64,000 bases of DNA from Lysobacteraceae bacterium SCN 69-320 (GCA_001725155.1 MEFP01000012.1:124001-188000); one strand, 5' to 3'; shown: positions 19,480 to 29,582, numbered from the stretch's first letter. The notes: generated by a model not told the origin, from the sequence alone. Numbers and translations are program-made.

Positions 19480-20487
19480 TCATTCGCGGTAATAGTCGCG
19501 ATACCAGTCGACGAAGCGCCGCACGCCGATCTCGATCGGCGTGCTGGGCGCATAGCCCGTGTCCTGGGCGAGCTCGGCGACGTCCGCGGCGGTGTCCGGC
19601 ACGTCGCCGGGCTGCATCGGCTGCATGCGCTGCATGGCCGTGCAGCCCAGGCAGCGTTCGATGGTTTCGATGTAGCTCGACAGCTGCACCGGCCGGTTGT
19701 TGCCGATGTTGTAGAGCCGGTACGGCGCGTTGGAGGTCGCCGGCGTCGGATGCAGCGGGTCGAACGCCGCATCGGGTTCGGCGATGTGGTCGAGCACGCG
19801 GATCACGCCCTCCACGATGTCGTCGACATAGGTGAAATCACGCGTGTGCCGGCCGTGGTTGAACACGTCGATCGGATCGCCCGCGAGAATGCGCCGCGTG
19901 AACACGAACAGCGCCATGTCGGGCCGGCCCCAGGGGCCGTAGACCGTGAAGAAGCGCAGGCCGCTGGTCGGCAGCGCGAACAGATGGCTGTAGACGTGCG
20001 CCATCAGCTCGTTCGCCTTCTTCGTCGCCGCATACAGGCTGACCGGATGATCCACCGGATCGCGCACCGAATACGGCAGGCGCCGGTTGGAGCCGTAGAC
20101 CGAGCTCGACGAGGCATAGACCAGATGTTCGACCTCGTGGTAGCGGCAGCATTCGAGCAGATTGGCGAAACCGACGAGGTTGGAGTCGACGTAGGAACGC
20201 GGATTCTCGATCGAATGGCGCACGCCGGCCTGGGCGGCGAGGTTGACGACGCGCTGCGGCCCGAACACGGAGAAACGCTGCTGCATCGCGTCGGCGTTCT
20301 CGATGCCGACACACGAGAAGCGGAAGCCGGCATGATCGCGCAGCCGCGCCAGGCGCGCCTGCTTGAGCTTCACGTCGTAGTAGGCGTTGAGGTCGTCGAT
20401 GCCGAGCACCTCGTCGCCGCGTTCGAGCAGGCGCTCGGACAAGGCTGCGCCGATGAATCCCGCGGCGCCGGTGACCAGGACACGCAT
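19480..20487 (-). CDS. NAD-dependent epimerase/dehydratase (UDP-glucuronate 4-epimerase-like)
   Basis: ATG at 20487: MRVLVTGAAGFIGAALSERLLERGDEVLGIDDLNAYYD..., 'YAATKKANE', 'FTVYGPWGRPDMALF'. Confidence 0.88.
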   Translation of the reverse strand: MRVLVTGAAGFIGAALSERLLERGDEVLGIDDLNAYYDVKLKQARLARLRDHAGFRFSCVGIENADAMQQRFSVFGPQRVVNLAAQAGVRHSIENPRSYVDSNLVGFANLLECCRYHEVEHLVYASSSSVYGSNRRLPYSVRDPVDHPVSLYAATKKANELMAHVYSHLFALPTSGLRFFTVYGPWGRPDMALFVFTRRILAGDPIDVFNHGRHTRDFTYVDDIVEGVIRVLDHIAEPDAAFDPLHPTPATSNAPYRLYNIGNNRPVQLSSYIETIERCLGCTAMQRMQPMQPGDVPDTAADVAELAQDTGYAPSTPIEIGVRRFVDWYRDYYRE

Positions 20488-20642
20488 CGTCGTCTCCTCT
20501 GAAAGATCCGGGTCAATCGTTCGCAGCAGGTGCTTCTGCGCCGTGCTGCTTTCTTCCACAACCCCGCCAGACGTTTGCGTTGCCAGCGTCTGGCCGCCCC
20601 CTTGACTCGAGGGGCTCCGAAACGAATTCCGTCCGGAGTCTT

Positions 20643-22061
20643 CTATAGGCGATCGTCGACCGCGCTCCGCGGCAATATCTGCTTGACGTCGAACAGCACG
20701 CTGCCCGGCTTGCCGAACGCGCGTATGCGCTCCACGCCAAGCGCGACGAACTCGCGGTGCGCCACGGCGAGGACGACGGCGTCGTAGCGGCCCGCTGCCG
20801 GCTCGTCGATGAGCTCCAGCGCGTATTCGTGCCGCGCCTGCGCCGCGTCGACCCAGGGATCGAACACGTCGACGGCGACGTCGTAGCTGCGCAGCTCGGC
20901 GATCACGTCGATCACGCGCGTGTTGCGCAGGTCCGGGCAATTCTCCTTGAACGCGAGCCCGAGTATCAGCACGCGCGCCTCGGCCGCCTGTATGCGCCGT
21001 TGCACCATGAGCTTGATCACGCGCTGGGCAATGTACTGACCCATGCCGTCGTTGATGCGCCGCCCGGACAGGATGACCTCCGGGTGGTAGCCGAGCTGCT
21101 GCGCCTTGTGGGTCAGGTAGTACGGGTCCACGCCGATGCAGTGGCCGCCGACGAGCCCCGGCCGGAACGGCAGGAAATTCCATTTGCTGCCGGCGGCCTC
21201 GAGCACTTCGCCGGTGTCGATGCCCAGGCGATGGCAGATCAGCGCGAGTTCGTTGACCAGCGCGATGTTGAGGTCGCGCTGCGTGTTCTCGATGACCTTG
21301 GCCGCCTCGGCGACGCGGATGCTGGAGGCAGGGAAGGTGCCGGCGCCGACGACGCGGCGGTACAGCGCATCGACGAACGCGGCGGCCGCCGGCGTGGAAC
21401 CCGAGGTCACCTTGACGATGGATTCCAGCCGGTGCACGTGATCGCCGGGGTTGATCCGCTCCGGACTGTAGCCGGCGAAGAAATCGCGATTGAAGGTCAA
21501 CCCGGATTCGCGCGCGATGATCGGCACGCAGATTTCCTCGGTCGCACCCGGATAGACGGTCGATTCGAAAATGGCGATGCCGCCGGGCCGGATGTGCCGG
21601 CCGATCGCGCGGCTTGCCGCTTCAAGCGGCCGCAGGTCCGGACGCTTCGCATCGTCGATCGGCGTCGGCACCGTGACGATGAACACGTCGCAGTCGCACA
21701 GATCCGCTTCGTCGGCGCTCAGGTGCAGGCGGGCGGCGGCTTCGATTTCCGCCGCCGACACTTCGTTCGTGTGATCGCGGCGCTCGAGCAGTTCGGCGAT
21801 GCGCGCCGGCGCGATGTCGAAACCCAGGGTCGCCGACGCGCGCCCGAAGCCCACGGCCAGCGGCAGACCGACGTAGCCGAGTCCGATTACCGCGATACGC
21901 GCGGTGGCCGGATCGGGCAGCGTGGCCACCTGCAGCGGCAGCGCGGCGACAGCGGAAACATTGCGCGGGGACGGCGACGCGCCCGGTGCGTCTGCAGCCG
22001 CTTCGATCACGGCGTCCGCCGTATTCGCGCGCTGGGCCGCCATGGCTGGGACAGGATTCAC
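20643..22061 (-). CDS. tviB: Nucleotide-sugar dehydrogenase (TviB/WbpO-like UDP-HexNAc dehydrogenase)
   Basis: 'IAVIGLGYVGLPLAVGFG', 'ESTVYPGATEEICVPIIARESGL', 'PFRPGLVGGHCIGVDPYYLTHKAQQLGYHPEVILSGRRIND'. Confidence 0.85.
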   Translation of the reverse strand: MNPVPAMAAQRANTADAVIEAAADAPGASPSPRNVSAVAALPLQVATLPDPATARIAVIGLGYVGLPLAVGFGRASATLGFDIAPARIAELLERRDHTNEVSAAEIEAAARLHLSADEADLCDCDVFIVTVPTPIDDAKRPDLRPLEAASRAIGRHIRPGGIAIFESTVYPGATEEICVPIIARESGLTFNRDFFAGYSPERINPGDHVHRLESIVKVTSGSTPAAAAFVDALYRRVVGAGTFPASSIRVAEAAKVIENTQRDLNIALVNELALICHRLGIDTGEVLEAAGSKWNFLPFRPGLVGGHCIGVDPYYLTHKAQQLGYHPEVILSGRRINDGMGQYIAQRVIKLMVQRRIQAAEARVLILGLAFKENCPDLRNTRVIDVIAELRSYDVAVDVFDPWVDAAQARHEYALELIDEPAAGRYDAVVLAVAHREFVALGVERIRAFGKPGSVLFDVKQILPRSAVDDRL

Positions 22062-22278
22062 TCGGAGGTCCTCGCAGGCCGGTCGGATTGGGATCGCAGC
22101 CTCGACCTGCCGGCAGGGTCAAACAATGATGCAGGTCAATTTCTGGAGCGGGGCAGAGAGGTCGGTGTGAGGCGAACGGCGGCAGGGGGGAGCAGTGCCG
22201 TGGGAGTGTCCAACCGGCGGTCGGACGTGTTCACCCCACACCTGGATGCGGAGCCTCGCATGGGCGATTGGCCTGAAA

Positions 22279-22292
22279 TTGACCGATGTCAA
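22279..22292. promoter_or_regulatory. FNR/CRP-type palindrome ttgac-cgat-gtcaa
   Basis: Perfect inverted repeat TTGAC-N4-GTCAA in the divergent intergenic region between the EPS operon (start 22061) and the regulatory island. Confidence 0.5.
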
Positions 22293-22825
22293 GCGAATGC
22301 GCGGCGATACGGCCGACCATCATGTCGAGTCTGCTTGCCTCGCGCGCGAACGCTTCGCCATCCGCGCCTGCGCCACGCGCGCGTTTGACGCCGGTCAGGC
22401 GCAGGCAGCGGACTCGACAAGGCGTGAAATCATCGTCAGGCACAGGCCGTCGAAAAATTCCGCCTCATCGGCTCAGCTTCAATGTGAACATTCGTAGACG
22501 AAGGGAATCGTTGCCTGCGCCGCACTGTCGTACTGCTGCGCCGGATGCGCATCGGTCGGAGCGCGGCAAGCGCCGCATAAGACATTGAAAAACAACAATC
22601 ATGTTCAACAGCATGGGCAGTCGGGCAGACGGATCGGGACAGGTGCAGGCGAGCAGCGCCTGGTCGCTGCGCCTCCTGGCATGCGGCTGCGCGTTCCGGC
22701 GCCGGTCCTATGATGAGTCGCACAGGGAGCGGTCGGCGCTGCAGTCCTTACGTAGCGCGCCGCACGGGCAAGCGCAGATCGGCCGGAGCGTCGCGTCTGA
22801 CAGCACCGGACCGGCCGATGAGGTG

Positions 22826-23629
22826 ATGTCCATGAATCAGATCGAACAGGGGCTGGACGAGGCGGCGCAATCGCCGCGCCGTGCCGGCACGATTCACGCG
22901 CAGGAACTGCTGCGCCGGCGCCTGCAGCTTGCCCGCACCGAGCGGCTGCTGACCGCCGGCGAACTTGCCGCCGCCTTCGCCCACGTGCTGAATCAGCCGC
23001 TGACCGCCATCATCGGCTACAGCGACGCGGGGCTGCTGCTCGAACGTGCAGGCCCGGTCAGCCAGGACAAGGCGCAGCGTTATTTCGACGAGATCCGCAA
23101 GCAGGCGCACCGCGCCGCGCGCAGCATCGTCGAACTGCGCGGTTTCCTGAACCGCGAGGCGGCACCGGAAGCGGTCGATCTCAACGCGATCGTGCGCGAG
23201 CTGTGTACCTTGCTGCAGCCCGAGCTGTCGCCGGCCGACCTGGTCATCGAGCTCGATCTCGCCGCCGGCCTGGGCCGGATCACGGCCAATCGCACGCACG
23301 TCCAGCAGGTGCTGATGGCGCTGATCGGCAACGCCGCGGATGCGATTCGCGACGCGGGCACGCTGGAGGGCCGCATCGTCGTGCGCACCATGGCCGACGG
23401 CAGCGGCATGGCGCAGGTCAGCGTCGGCGACAGCGGTCCGGGGCTCGACGCGGCGGTACTGGCCGGTCTCGGCGAATCCATGCGCACGACCAAGCGCGAC
23501 GGTCTGGGGCTGGGTCTGATGCTCGCGCGCAGCCTGATCGAATCCCACCGCGGCCGGCTCTGGGCCGAGTCCATGCCCGGCCGCGGCGCGCAGATCCATC
23601 TCACCCTGCCGCTGGCGGATCTGCCGTGA
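22826..23629 (+). CDS. Soluble histidine kinase (HisKA-like plus HATPase_c)
   Basis: 'LAAAFAHVLNQPLTAIIGYSDAG' H-box, 'NAADAIRDAG' N-box, 'GLGLGLMLARSLIESHRGRLWAES'. Confidence 0.85.
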   Translation: MSMNQIEQGLDEAAQSPRRAGTIHAQELLRRRLQLARTERLLTAGELAAAFAHVLNQPLTAIIGYSDAGLLLERAGPVSQDKAQRYFDEIRKQAHRAARSIVELRGFLNREAAPEAVDLNAIVRELCTLLQPELSPADLVIELDLAAGLGRITANRTHVQQVLMALIGNAADAIRDAGTLEGRIVVRTMADGSGMAQVSVGDSGPGLDAAVLAGLGESMRTTKRDGLGLGLMLARSLIESHRGRLWAESMPGRGAQIHLTLPLADLP

Positions 23630-24210
23630 CTCTGCGGCCGACCATCTTCGTCGTCGACGACGACGAAGCCGTGCGCAGCTCGCTCGGCGAACTGCTCGAC
23701 AACGCCGGCTTCTGCGTCGAGGCGTATGCGAGCGCGGACGATTTCCTGCGCCAGTTCGACCCCAAGCGCATCGGCTGCGTGCTGCTCGACGTCAAGATGC
23801 CGCAGATGAGCGGCATCGAGCTGCAGGCGGAACTGCGCCGGCGCGGCGCGCGCCTGCCGGTGGTGTTCCTGACCGGCAACGGCAACATCCCGATGTCGGT
23901 CGAAGCCATGCGCGCCGGCGCCGTCGACTTCCTGACCAAACCGGTCGAAGGCCGCTTCGTCATCGAGCGCATCGGCTCGGCACTGAATTCCAGCGTCGGC
24001 CAGCAGCGCTGCATCGGCTCGCTCAGCGAGCGCGAGCGCCAGGTGCTGGCGCTCGTCGTCAACGGGCAGAGCAGCAAGGAAATCGGCCGCGCGCTCGGCA
24101 TCAGCCACCGGACCGTCGAAGTCCACCGGGCCCACGCCATGCACAAGACCGGCGCGCGCAGTCTGGTCGACCTCGCCGAAATCGCTCATCTGCTCCGCCC
24201 CGACACCTGA
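23626..24210 (+). CDS. FixJ/LuxR-family response regulator
   Basis: GTG start overlaps the kinase stop (GTGA). Receiver 'IFVVDDDEAVRSSLGELL...LLDVKMPQMSGIEL', HTH 'LSERERQVLALVVNGQSSKEIGRALGISHRTVEVHR'. Confidence 0.9.
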   Translation: MTLRPTIFVVDDDEAVRSSLGELLDNAGFCVEAYASADDFLRQFDPKRIGCVLLDVKMPQMSGIELQAELRRRGARLPVVFLTGNGNIPMSVEAMRAGAVDFLTKPVEGRFVIERIGSALNSSVGQQRCIGSLSERERQVLALVVNGQSSKEIGRALGISHRTVEVHRAHAMHKTGARSLVDLAEIAHLLRPDT

Positions 24211-24217
24211 GCGGGGG

Positions 24218-24248
24218 CGGACTACCTACGTAGTCTTACGGACTACCG
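24218..24248. promoter_or_regulatory. Compound repeat: direct repeats cggactacc (24218-24226, 24239-24247) around gactac-ctac-gtagtc
   Basis: Read directly; direct repeats are 21 bp apart (two helical turns), with a central ctacgtag palindrome, between the response regulator and the FNR-like gene. Confidence 0.4.
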
Positions 24249-24316
24249 CACGGCCGGAGCTTCTGCTGAACTGATCCAACGCCGGCACGTCATCCACCAG
24301 GGGCGGGAGACTCGTA

Positions 24317-25252
24317 ATGCGTACCGAATCCGCTGCATTTTCGCCCGGCCGTCTGCCGGAAACCGATACCGACGAAAGCTTCACCGCAACGACACCCGAT
24401 ACCGCAGGCCCGCATCCATCGCCGCTGGACCCCACCGTCGACGCCGTGACCGCGCACGCGAACGGCGTGCGCCGCGCGCCGGCGGTGCGCTGCGAGAACT
24501 GTGAATTCCAGTGCATCTGCCCGGCCGCCAATTCGTGCCGGGCGGCGCCCGGCGCGCAGGCGTATTTCCTCAACAAGGGCGGCACCCTGTTTCGCGCCGG
24601 GCGTGCCGAGCGGCACATGTACCTGCTGCGCTCCGGTTCGCTGAAGACCTTCGTCGACACGCTCGACGGCGAATACCAGCTGACCGCGTTCCACCTGCCG
24701 GGTGAACTGATCGGGTTCGATCTGTCCGGCGATGACGACGTGTCGCAGTTGTATACCACCGTCGCGATGGAACGTTCGCAGCTGTGCGAAGTCGACTGCG
24801 CCGAAGGCGAGGCCGCGCTGATCCGTCAGCGCCTCTACCGCCTGATCGGCGGCGAGCTGCGCCAGCTGCACGCCAACCGCGCCATGGTCGGGCGTTCGAT
24901 GGCGCATCAGCGCGTCGCGTTGTTCCTGCTGGATCTGTCCGAACGTCAGCAGCGACTGCGCCGCATTGCCGACGAATTGCGCCTGCCGATGAGCCGTCTG
25001 GACATCGCGAGCTTTCTCGGACTGGCGGTCGAAACCGTCAGCCGCGTGTTCACGCGCCTGCAGGTCAACGGCATGATCGCGGTCGACATGCGCAACGTGC
25101 GTCTGCTGGACCGGGCGCGGCTGCGCGCGCTGTCCTGCGTTTACGAGGCCATGCCGGGGCAGGGCAGCGAAGCGGCCGCGACGGCAGACTTCGCCGCGCC
25201 ACGCAATCCGCGCCGCAGCGCCCGCATACCGTGCTCTGCGATGCACAGATAG
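24317..25252 (+). CDS. Crp/Fnr-family regulator with N-terminal Cys cluster (FNR-like)
   Basis: 'CENCEFQCICPAANSC', cNMP-binding fold 'FRAGRAERHMYLLRSGSLKTF', HTH 'MSRLDIASFLGLAVETVSRVFTRLQVNGMI'. Confidence 0.9.
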   Translation: MRTESAAFSPGRLPETDTDESFTATTPDTAGPHPSPLDPTVDAVTAHANGVRRAPAVRCENCEFQCICPAANSCRAAPGAQAYFLNKGGTLFRAGRAERHMYLLRSGSLKTFVDTLDGEYQLTAFHLPGELIGFDLSGDDDVSQLYTTVAMERSQLCEVDCAEGEAALIRQRLYRLIGGELRQLHANRAMVGRSMAHQRVALFLLDLSERQQRLRRIADELRLPMSRLDIASFLGLAVETVSRVFTRLQVNGMIAVDMRNVRLLDRARLRALSCVYEAMPGQGSEAAATADFAAPRNPRRSARIPCSAMHR

Positions 25253-25319
25253 CAACGTAGACAAGTTCCGCAGTGCGACCGACAATCCGTGCCGACGTTC
25301 GACCGCCGGGGGGCGATCG

Positions 25320-28300
25320 ATGAATCGGTCCCGCGCCGCATCTGGCGGCACGCGTGTGAACTGCCTGGAGCAGGTCTTTCCGGGCGAATCCGAATTCGCG
25401 GCGCGCCTGCGCGCGCACGACTGGCGTTCGAGCGTGCTGGGATCGCCGGAGGTCTGGCCGCCCCATTTGCGCAGTGCGGTCGCCTGCTGCCTCGCCTCGC
25501 CGCTGCCGATGGCCCTGTGCTGGGGCGATGATTCGCTGCTGATCGCCAACGATGCGGCCGCAGCGCTGTGCGCCGTCGCGCCGGACGCCGCCCCCGGCAA
25601 TCCCGCCGCGCAGGACTGGGCGCCGGTCTGGCCGGTGCTGGGCCCGCTGGTCGAGCGCGTGCGCCGCCAGTCCCGGTCCGTGCAGCTGCCTGAGGCGCTG
25701 CTGTCGCTGCCGCGCGGCGAGTGGCTGCGGGAAACCTGTGTGGCCTTCGCGCTGAATCCGGTCACCGACGCCCAGGGCCGCGTCGACGGCGTGCTCTGCG
25801 GGCTCGTCGACACGACCGCCGCGCAGCTGGCGAGCCGACGGCTGGAAACCCTGCACGCGCTCGCGATCGGCACGGCAGAAGCACGCAGCGCCGACGCCGC
25901 CTGCCGCCGCGCGGCCGAGGTGCTCGCGCGCCATTCGCGCGACCTCGCATTCGTCGCGATCTACCTGCACGACGCCACGGCCAATGTCCTGACCCTGGCC
26001 GCAAGCGGCGGACTGGGACTGACGCCGCCGCTGCCGCGGCGCATCGACGCGAACGAATCCGCGTGGCTGTCGACGCCGATCGCCGGCGGCCTGCGCGAGG
26101 CCGGCACCGTGGATCTCGCGGCGCTCGGCCTCGATCTGCCCGGCGGCGCGTGGCCCGAGCCTGCGCGCACGGCAATGGCGCTGCCGCTGCGCACGAGCAC
26201 ACAGACGGCGGCGATCGGCGTGCTGTTTGCCGGCGTCAGCCCGCGCAGCGTCTGCGACGAGGCCTGCGCCGGATTCTTCGCCCAGGTCGCCGCGCAGACC
26301 GGCGCCGCGGTCGGCGAGGCGCGGGCCTACGAGTCCGAGCGCCGGCGCGTCACCTCGCTGGCCGAACTGGACCGCGCCAAGACCGCGTTCTTCAGCAATG
26401 TAAGCCACGAGTTCCGCACGCCGCTGACCCTGTTGCTCGCGCCGCTGGAAGAGGCGCTCGCGACCTTGCCGCAGGACACCGCCGCGCCCCTGCGCAATCT
26501 TCTCGACACGGCGCACGGCAACGCCCTGCGTCTGCTCACGCTGGTCAACGCGCTGCTCGATTTCGCACGGCTGGAAGCCGGCCGCGTGCGAGCGCGCTTC
26601 CGTTCCACCGATCTCGCCGCGGCCACGGCCGAGCTGGCCTCGGTATTCCGTTCGGCGATCGAGCGCGCCGGTCTGGACTTCAGCGTGCGCTGCGCGCCGC
26701 TGCCGCAGGCGGTGTGGGTCGACCGCGAGATGTGGGAGAAGATCGTCCTGAATCTGCTGTCGAACGCGCTGAAGTTCACCTTCGGCGGGCGCATCGAGAT
26801 CAGCCTGCAGGCCACGGCCGACGGCGCGGCGCTGGAAGTCCGCGACAGCGGCATCGGCATTGCGGCCGAGGAACTGCCGCGGCTGTTCCAGCGTTTCCAC
26901 CGCATCGAAGGCGCGCGGGCGCGGAGTGCCGAAGGTTCCGGCATCGGCCTGGCGCTCGTGCAGGAACTGGTGCAGATGCACGGCGGCGAGGTCACCGTGC
27001 AGAGCAGTCCCGGCGTCGGCAGCTGCTTTCGCGTGACCCTGCCGTTCGGCAACGCGCACCTGCCGGCCGACCACGTCGATATCGCCGTCGAATTGCCGCC
27101 GGCGCGGCGGCAGGCGCCGCATCTGGCCGTCGAGGCGATGCGCTGGCTGCCGCCGGTTCCGGCCGCCGCGGCCGCGGCGGAGCAGGGCGAGGACGAGGCG
27201 CGCGCGCGCATCCTGGTGGCCGACGACAGCGCCGAGCTGCGCGACTATCTGGCGCGTCTGCTCGGATCACGCTGGAGCGTCGACACCGTCGCAGACGGCG
27301 AAGCCGCATTGGCCGCGCTGCGCCGGCAGCGCTTCGATCTCGTGCTCAGCGACGTGATGATGCCGAAGCTGGACGGCTACGGCCTGCTGCGCGCGCTGCG
27401 CGCCGATCCGCTGCTGGAAGCCACGCCGGTGATCCTGCTGTCGGCGCTGGCCAGCAAGGACGACTGCGTGGAGGGGCTGCAGCACGGTGCGGACGACTAT
27501 CTGGTCAAGCCGTTCACCGCGCGCGAGGTGGTCGCCCGCGTCGGCGCACATCTGAAACTCGCGGCCAGGCGCGGGCTCGCCGCGGAAAACGCGGCGCTGC
27601 TGCGCCTGCACGAAGTCGGCATGCGGCCGGCCACGCGGGACACGATGCCGGGCCTGCTGCAGGCGGTGGTCGAGGCTGCCGTCGCCGTCGCCGATGCGGG
27701 CATGGGCGTGCTGCAGATCATCGATCCGTCGACGCAGACCCTGCGCGTGGCGGCCCAGTACGGCTTCGGCCCCGAGTTTTTGGACCGCCTGGCCGGCCTG
27801 GCACAGGTGCTGCCACCGCGCCGCGAGCGTCTGATCGTCGAGGACGTGCCGGCCAGCAGCCTGTTCGCCGGCACGCCGGCCGCGACCATGCTGCAGGCCG
27901 CCGGCGCGCGCGCGATGCAGTGCACGCCGATAGTGGCCCGCGATGGTCGCCTGCTCGGCGCGATAGCGACCTGCTGGGCCCGGCCGCACCGCCCCGACGA
28001 CGGCGTGCTGCGCATCGTCGATCTGCTCGCGCACGAGGCCGCCGACCTGATCGACCACCACGAGCGCGAACAGGCACTGCAGGAGATCCGTGCGACCCTG
28101 CAGAGTTTCTACGACAGCTCGCCGCTGATGATGGGCGTGGCGGAGCTCGACGACGACACTCCGGTCGGCATCTACGCCAATGCCGCGATGGCGCGATTCT
28201 TCGCCGCCGACGGCACGCACGACGGTACCTTCCCGCGCACCGGCGCCACGCCGCAGACCCGCGCGCTGTGGCTGGCGCAGTACCGCGACAGCCAGCGCGA

Positions 28301-29582
28301 CGGCCGTCCGGTGCGTTTCGAGTACGAGCATCCGGAATCCGGCGGCGGCCTGTGGCTCAGCGCGACCGTCGCCCACCTCGGCGCCGGCCGTGACGGCCGG
28401 CCGCGCTTCAGCTTCGTGATCGAGGACGTCAGCGAGCGCAAGCGCCAGGAGGATGCGCTGCGCGATGCGGACCGGCGCAAGGACGAATTCCTCGCCATGC
28501 TCGCGCACGAGCTGCGCAATCCGCTGCTGCCGATCGTGACGGCGCTGGAACTCATTCGCCGGCGCGGCGACGGCCGCTTCGGCGCCGAGTACGCGACCAT
28601 CGAGCAGCAGGTGCGCCATATCGTGCGCCTCGTCGACGACCTGCTCGACGTCGCGCGCATCGCCCGGGGCGGCCTGGCGCTGAACCGGCAGCCGCTGTCG
28701 CTGGATGCAGCAGTCGGCCAGGCGGTCCGCATGGTCATGCCGCTGCTGGAGCAGCGCGGCCATGCGATCGAGGTGCGGGTGCCGCCGCTGGTCCTGCTGG
28801 CCGATGCGGCGCGCCTTGCGCAGATCGTCGCCAACCTGCTGACCAACGCGGCCAAGTACACGCCGCACGGCGGCCGCATCGCCGTGCAGGCCCGGGACGA
28901 CGATGGCCAGATCGTGCTGGAGGTGCGCGACAACGGCATCGGCATCGAACACGACGCGCTGTCGCGCGTGTTCGACACGTTCTTGCCGTCGCGCCGCGAC
29001 GCCGCGCCCGAAGGCGCCGGCCTGGGCCTGGGATTGTCCATCGTGCGCAAGCTCGTCGAACTGCACGGCGGCACGGTGCAGGCGCACAGCGACGGCGCCG
29101 GACGCGGCAGCGTGTTCCGCGTGCGCCTGCCGGCCTGCGCCGCTGCGGCCGCCGACCCGGCCGATGCCGCGCCGGCCATGCCGGTCGCGACGACGCGCCC
29201 GCAGCGCATCCTCGTCGTCGACGACAACGACGCCGCACGCGAAGGCATCGCCGAACTGCTGCGCGCGGTCGGCCACGCGGTGACGAGCGCGGCCGACGGT
29301 GCGGCCGGAATCGCCGCGGCGCGGCAGCTGCGGCCCGACATCGCGATCCTCGACATCGGGCTGCCGCAGATGGACGGCTACGAAGTCGCGCGCCGCCTGC
29401 GCGCGCTGCCGGACAGGCCGGCGCCGCGCCTGATCGCGCTGACCGGCTACGGCCGCGAGCCCGACCTGCAGCGCGGCCGCGAAGCCGGCTTCGCGCTGTA
29501 CCTGACCAAGCCGCTGCTCGACCGCCTGATCGAGACCATCGAAACCTGGGGACGCGAAGCATCCGATCGCACGCAGGAATGA
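25320..29582 (+). CDS. Double hybrid sensor kinase: GAF-HisKA-HATPase-REC-GAF-PAS-HisKA-HATPase-REC
   Basis: 1420 aa. Two H-boxes ('FFSNVSHEFRTPLTLL', 'EFLAMLAHELRNPLLPI'), two HATPase G-boxes, two receivers ('LVLSDVMMPKLDGYGLL', 'IAILDIGLPQMDGYEVA'). Confidence 0.88.
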   Translation: MNRSRAASGGTRVNCLEQVFPGESEFAARLRAHDWRSSVLGSPEVWPPHLRSAVACCLASPLPMALCWGDDSLLIANDAAAALCAVAPDAAPGNPAAQDWAPVWPVLGPLVERVRRQSRSVQLPEALLSLPRGEWLRETCVAFALNPVTDAQGRVDGVLCGLVDTTAAQLASRRLETLHALAIGTAEARSADAACRRAAEVLARHSRDLAFVAIYLHDATANVLTLAASGGLGLTPPLPRRIDANESAWLSTPIAGGLREAGTVDLAALGLDLPGGAWPEPARTAMALPLRTSTQTAAIGVLFAGVSPRSVCDEACAGFFAQVAAQTGAAVGEARAYESERRRVTSLAELDRAKTAFFSNVSHEFRTPLTLLLAPLEEALATLPQDTAAPLRNLLDTAHGNALRLLTLVNALLDFARLEAGRVRARFRSTDLAAATAELASVFRSAIERAGLDFSVRCAPLPQAVWVDREMWEKIVLNLLSNALKFTFGGRIEISLQATADGAALEVRDSGIGIAAEELPRLFQRFHRIEGARARSAEGSGIGLALVQELVQMHGGEVTVQSSPGVGSCFRVTLPFGNAHLPADHVDIAVELPPARRQAPHLAVEAMRWLPPVPAAAAAAEQGEDEARARILVADDSAELRDYLARLLGSRWSVDTVADGEAALAALRRQRFDLVLSDVMMPKLDGYGLLRALRADPLLEATPVILLSALASKDDCVEGLQHGADDYLVKPFTAREVVARVGAHLKLAARRGLAAENAALLRLHEVGMRPATRDTMPGLLQAVVEAAVAVADAGMGVLQIIDPSTQTLRVAAQYGFGPEFLDRLAGLAQVLPPRRERLIVEDVPASSLFAGTPAATMLQAAGARAMQCTPIVARDGRLLGAIATCWARPHRPDDGVLRIVDLLAHEAADLIDHHEREQALQEIRATLQSFYDSSPLMMGVAELDDDTPVGIYANAAMARFFAADGTHDGTFPRTGATPQTRALWLAQYRDSQRDGRPVRFEYEHPESGGGLWLSATVAHLGAGRDGRPRFSFVIEDVSERKRQEDALRDADRRKDEFLAMLAHELRNPLLPIVTALELIRRRGDGRFGAEYATIEQQVRHIVRLVDDLLDVARIARGGLALNRQPLSLDAAVGQAVRMVMPLLEQRGHAIEVRVPPLVLLADAARLAQIVANLLTNAAKYTPHGGRIAVQARDDDGQIVLEVRDNGIGIEHDALSRVFDTFLPSRRDAAPEGAGLGLGLSIVRKLVELHGGTVQAHSDGAGRGSVFRVRLPACAAAAADPADAAPAMPVATTRPQRILVVDDNDAAREGIAELLRAVGHAVTSAADGAAGIAAARQLRPDIAILDIGLPQMDGYEVARRLRALPDRPAPRLIALTGYGREPDLQRGREAGFALYLTKPLLDRLIETIETWGREASDRTQE

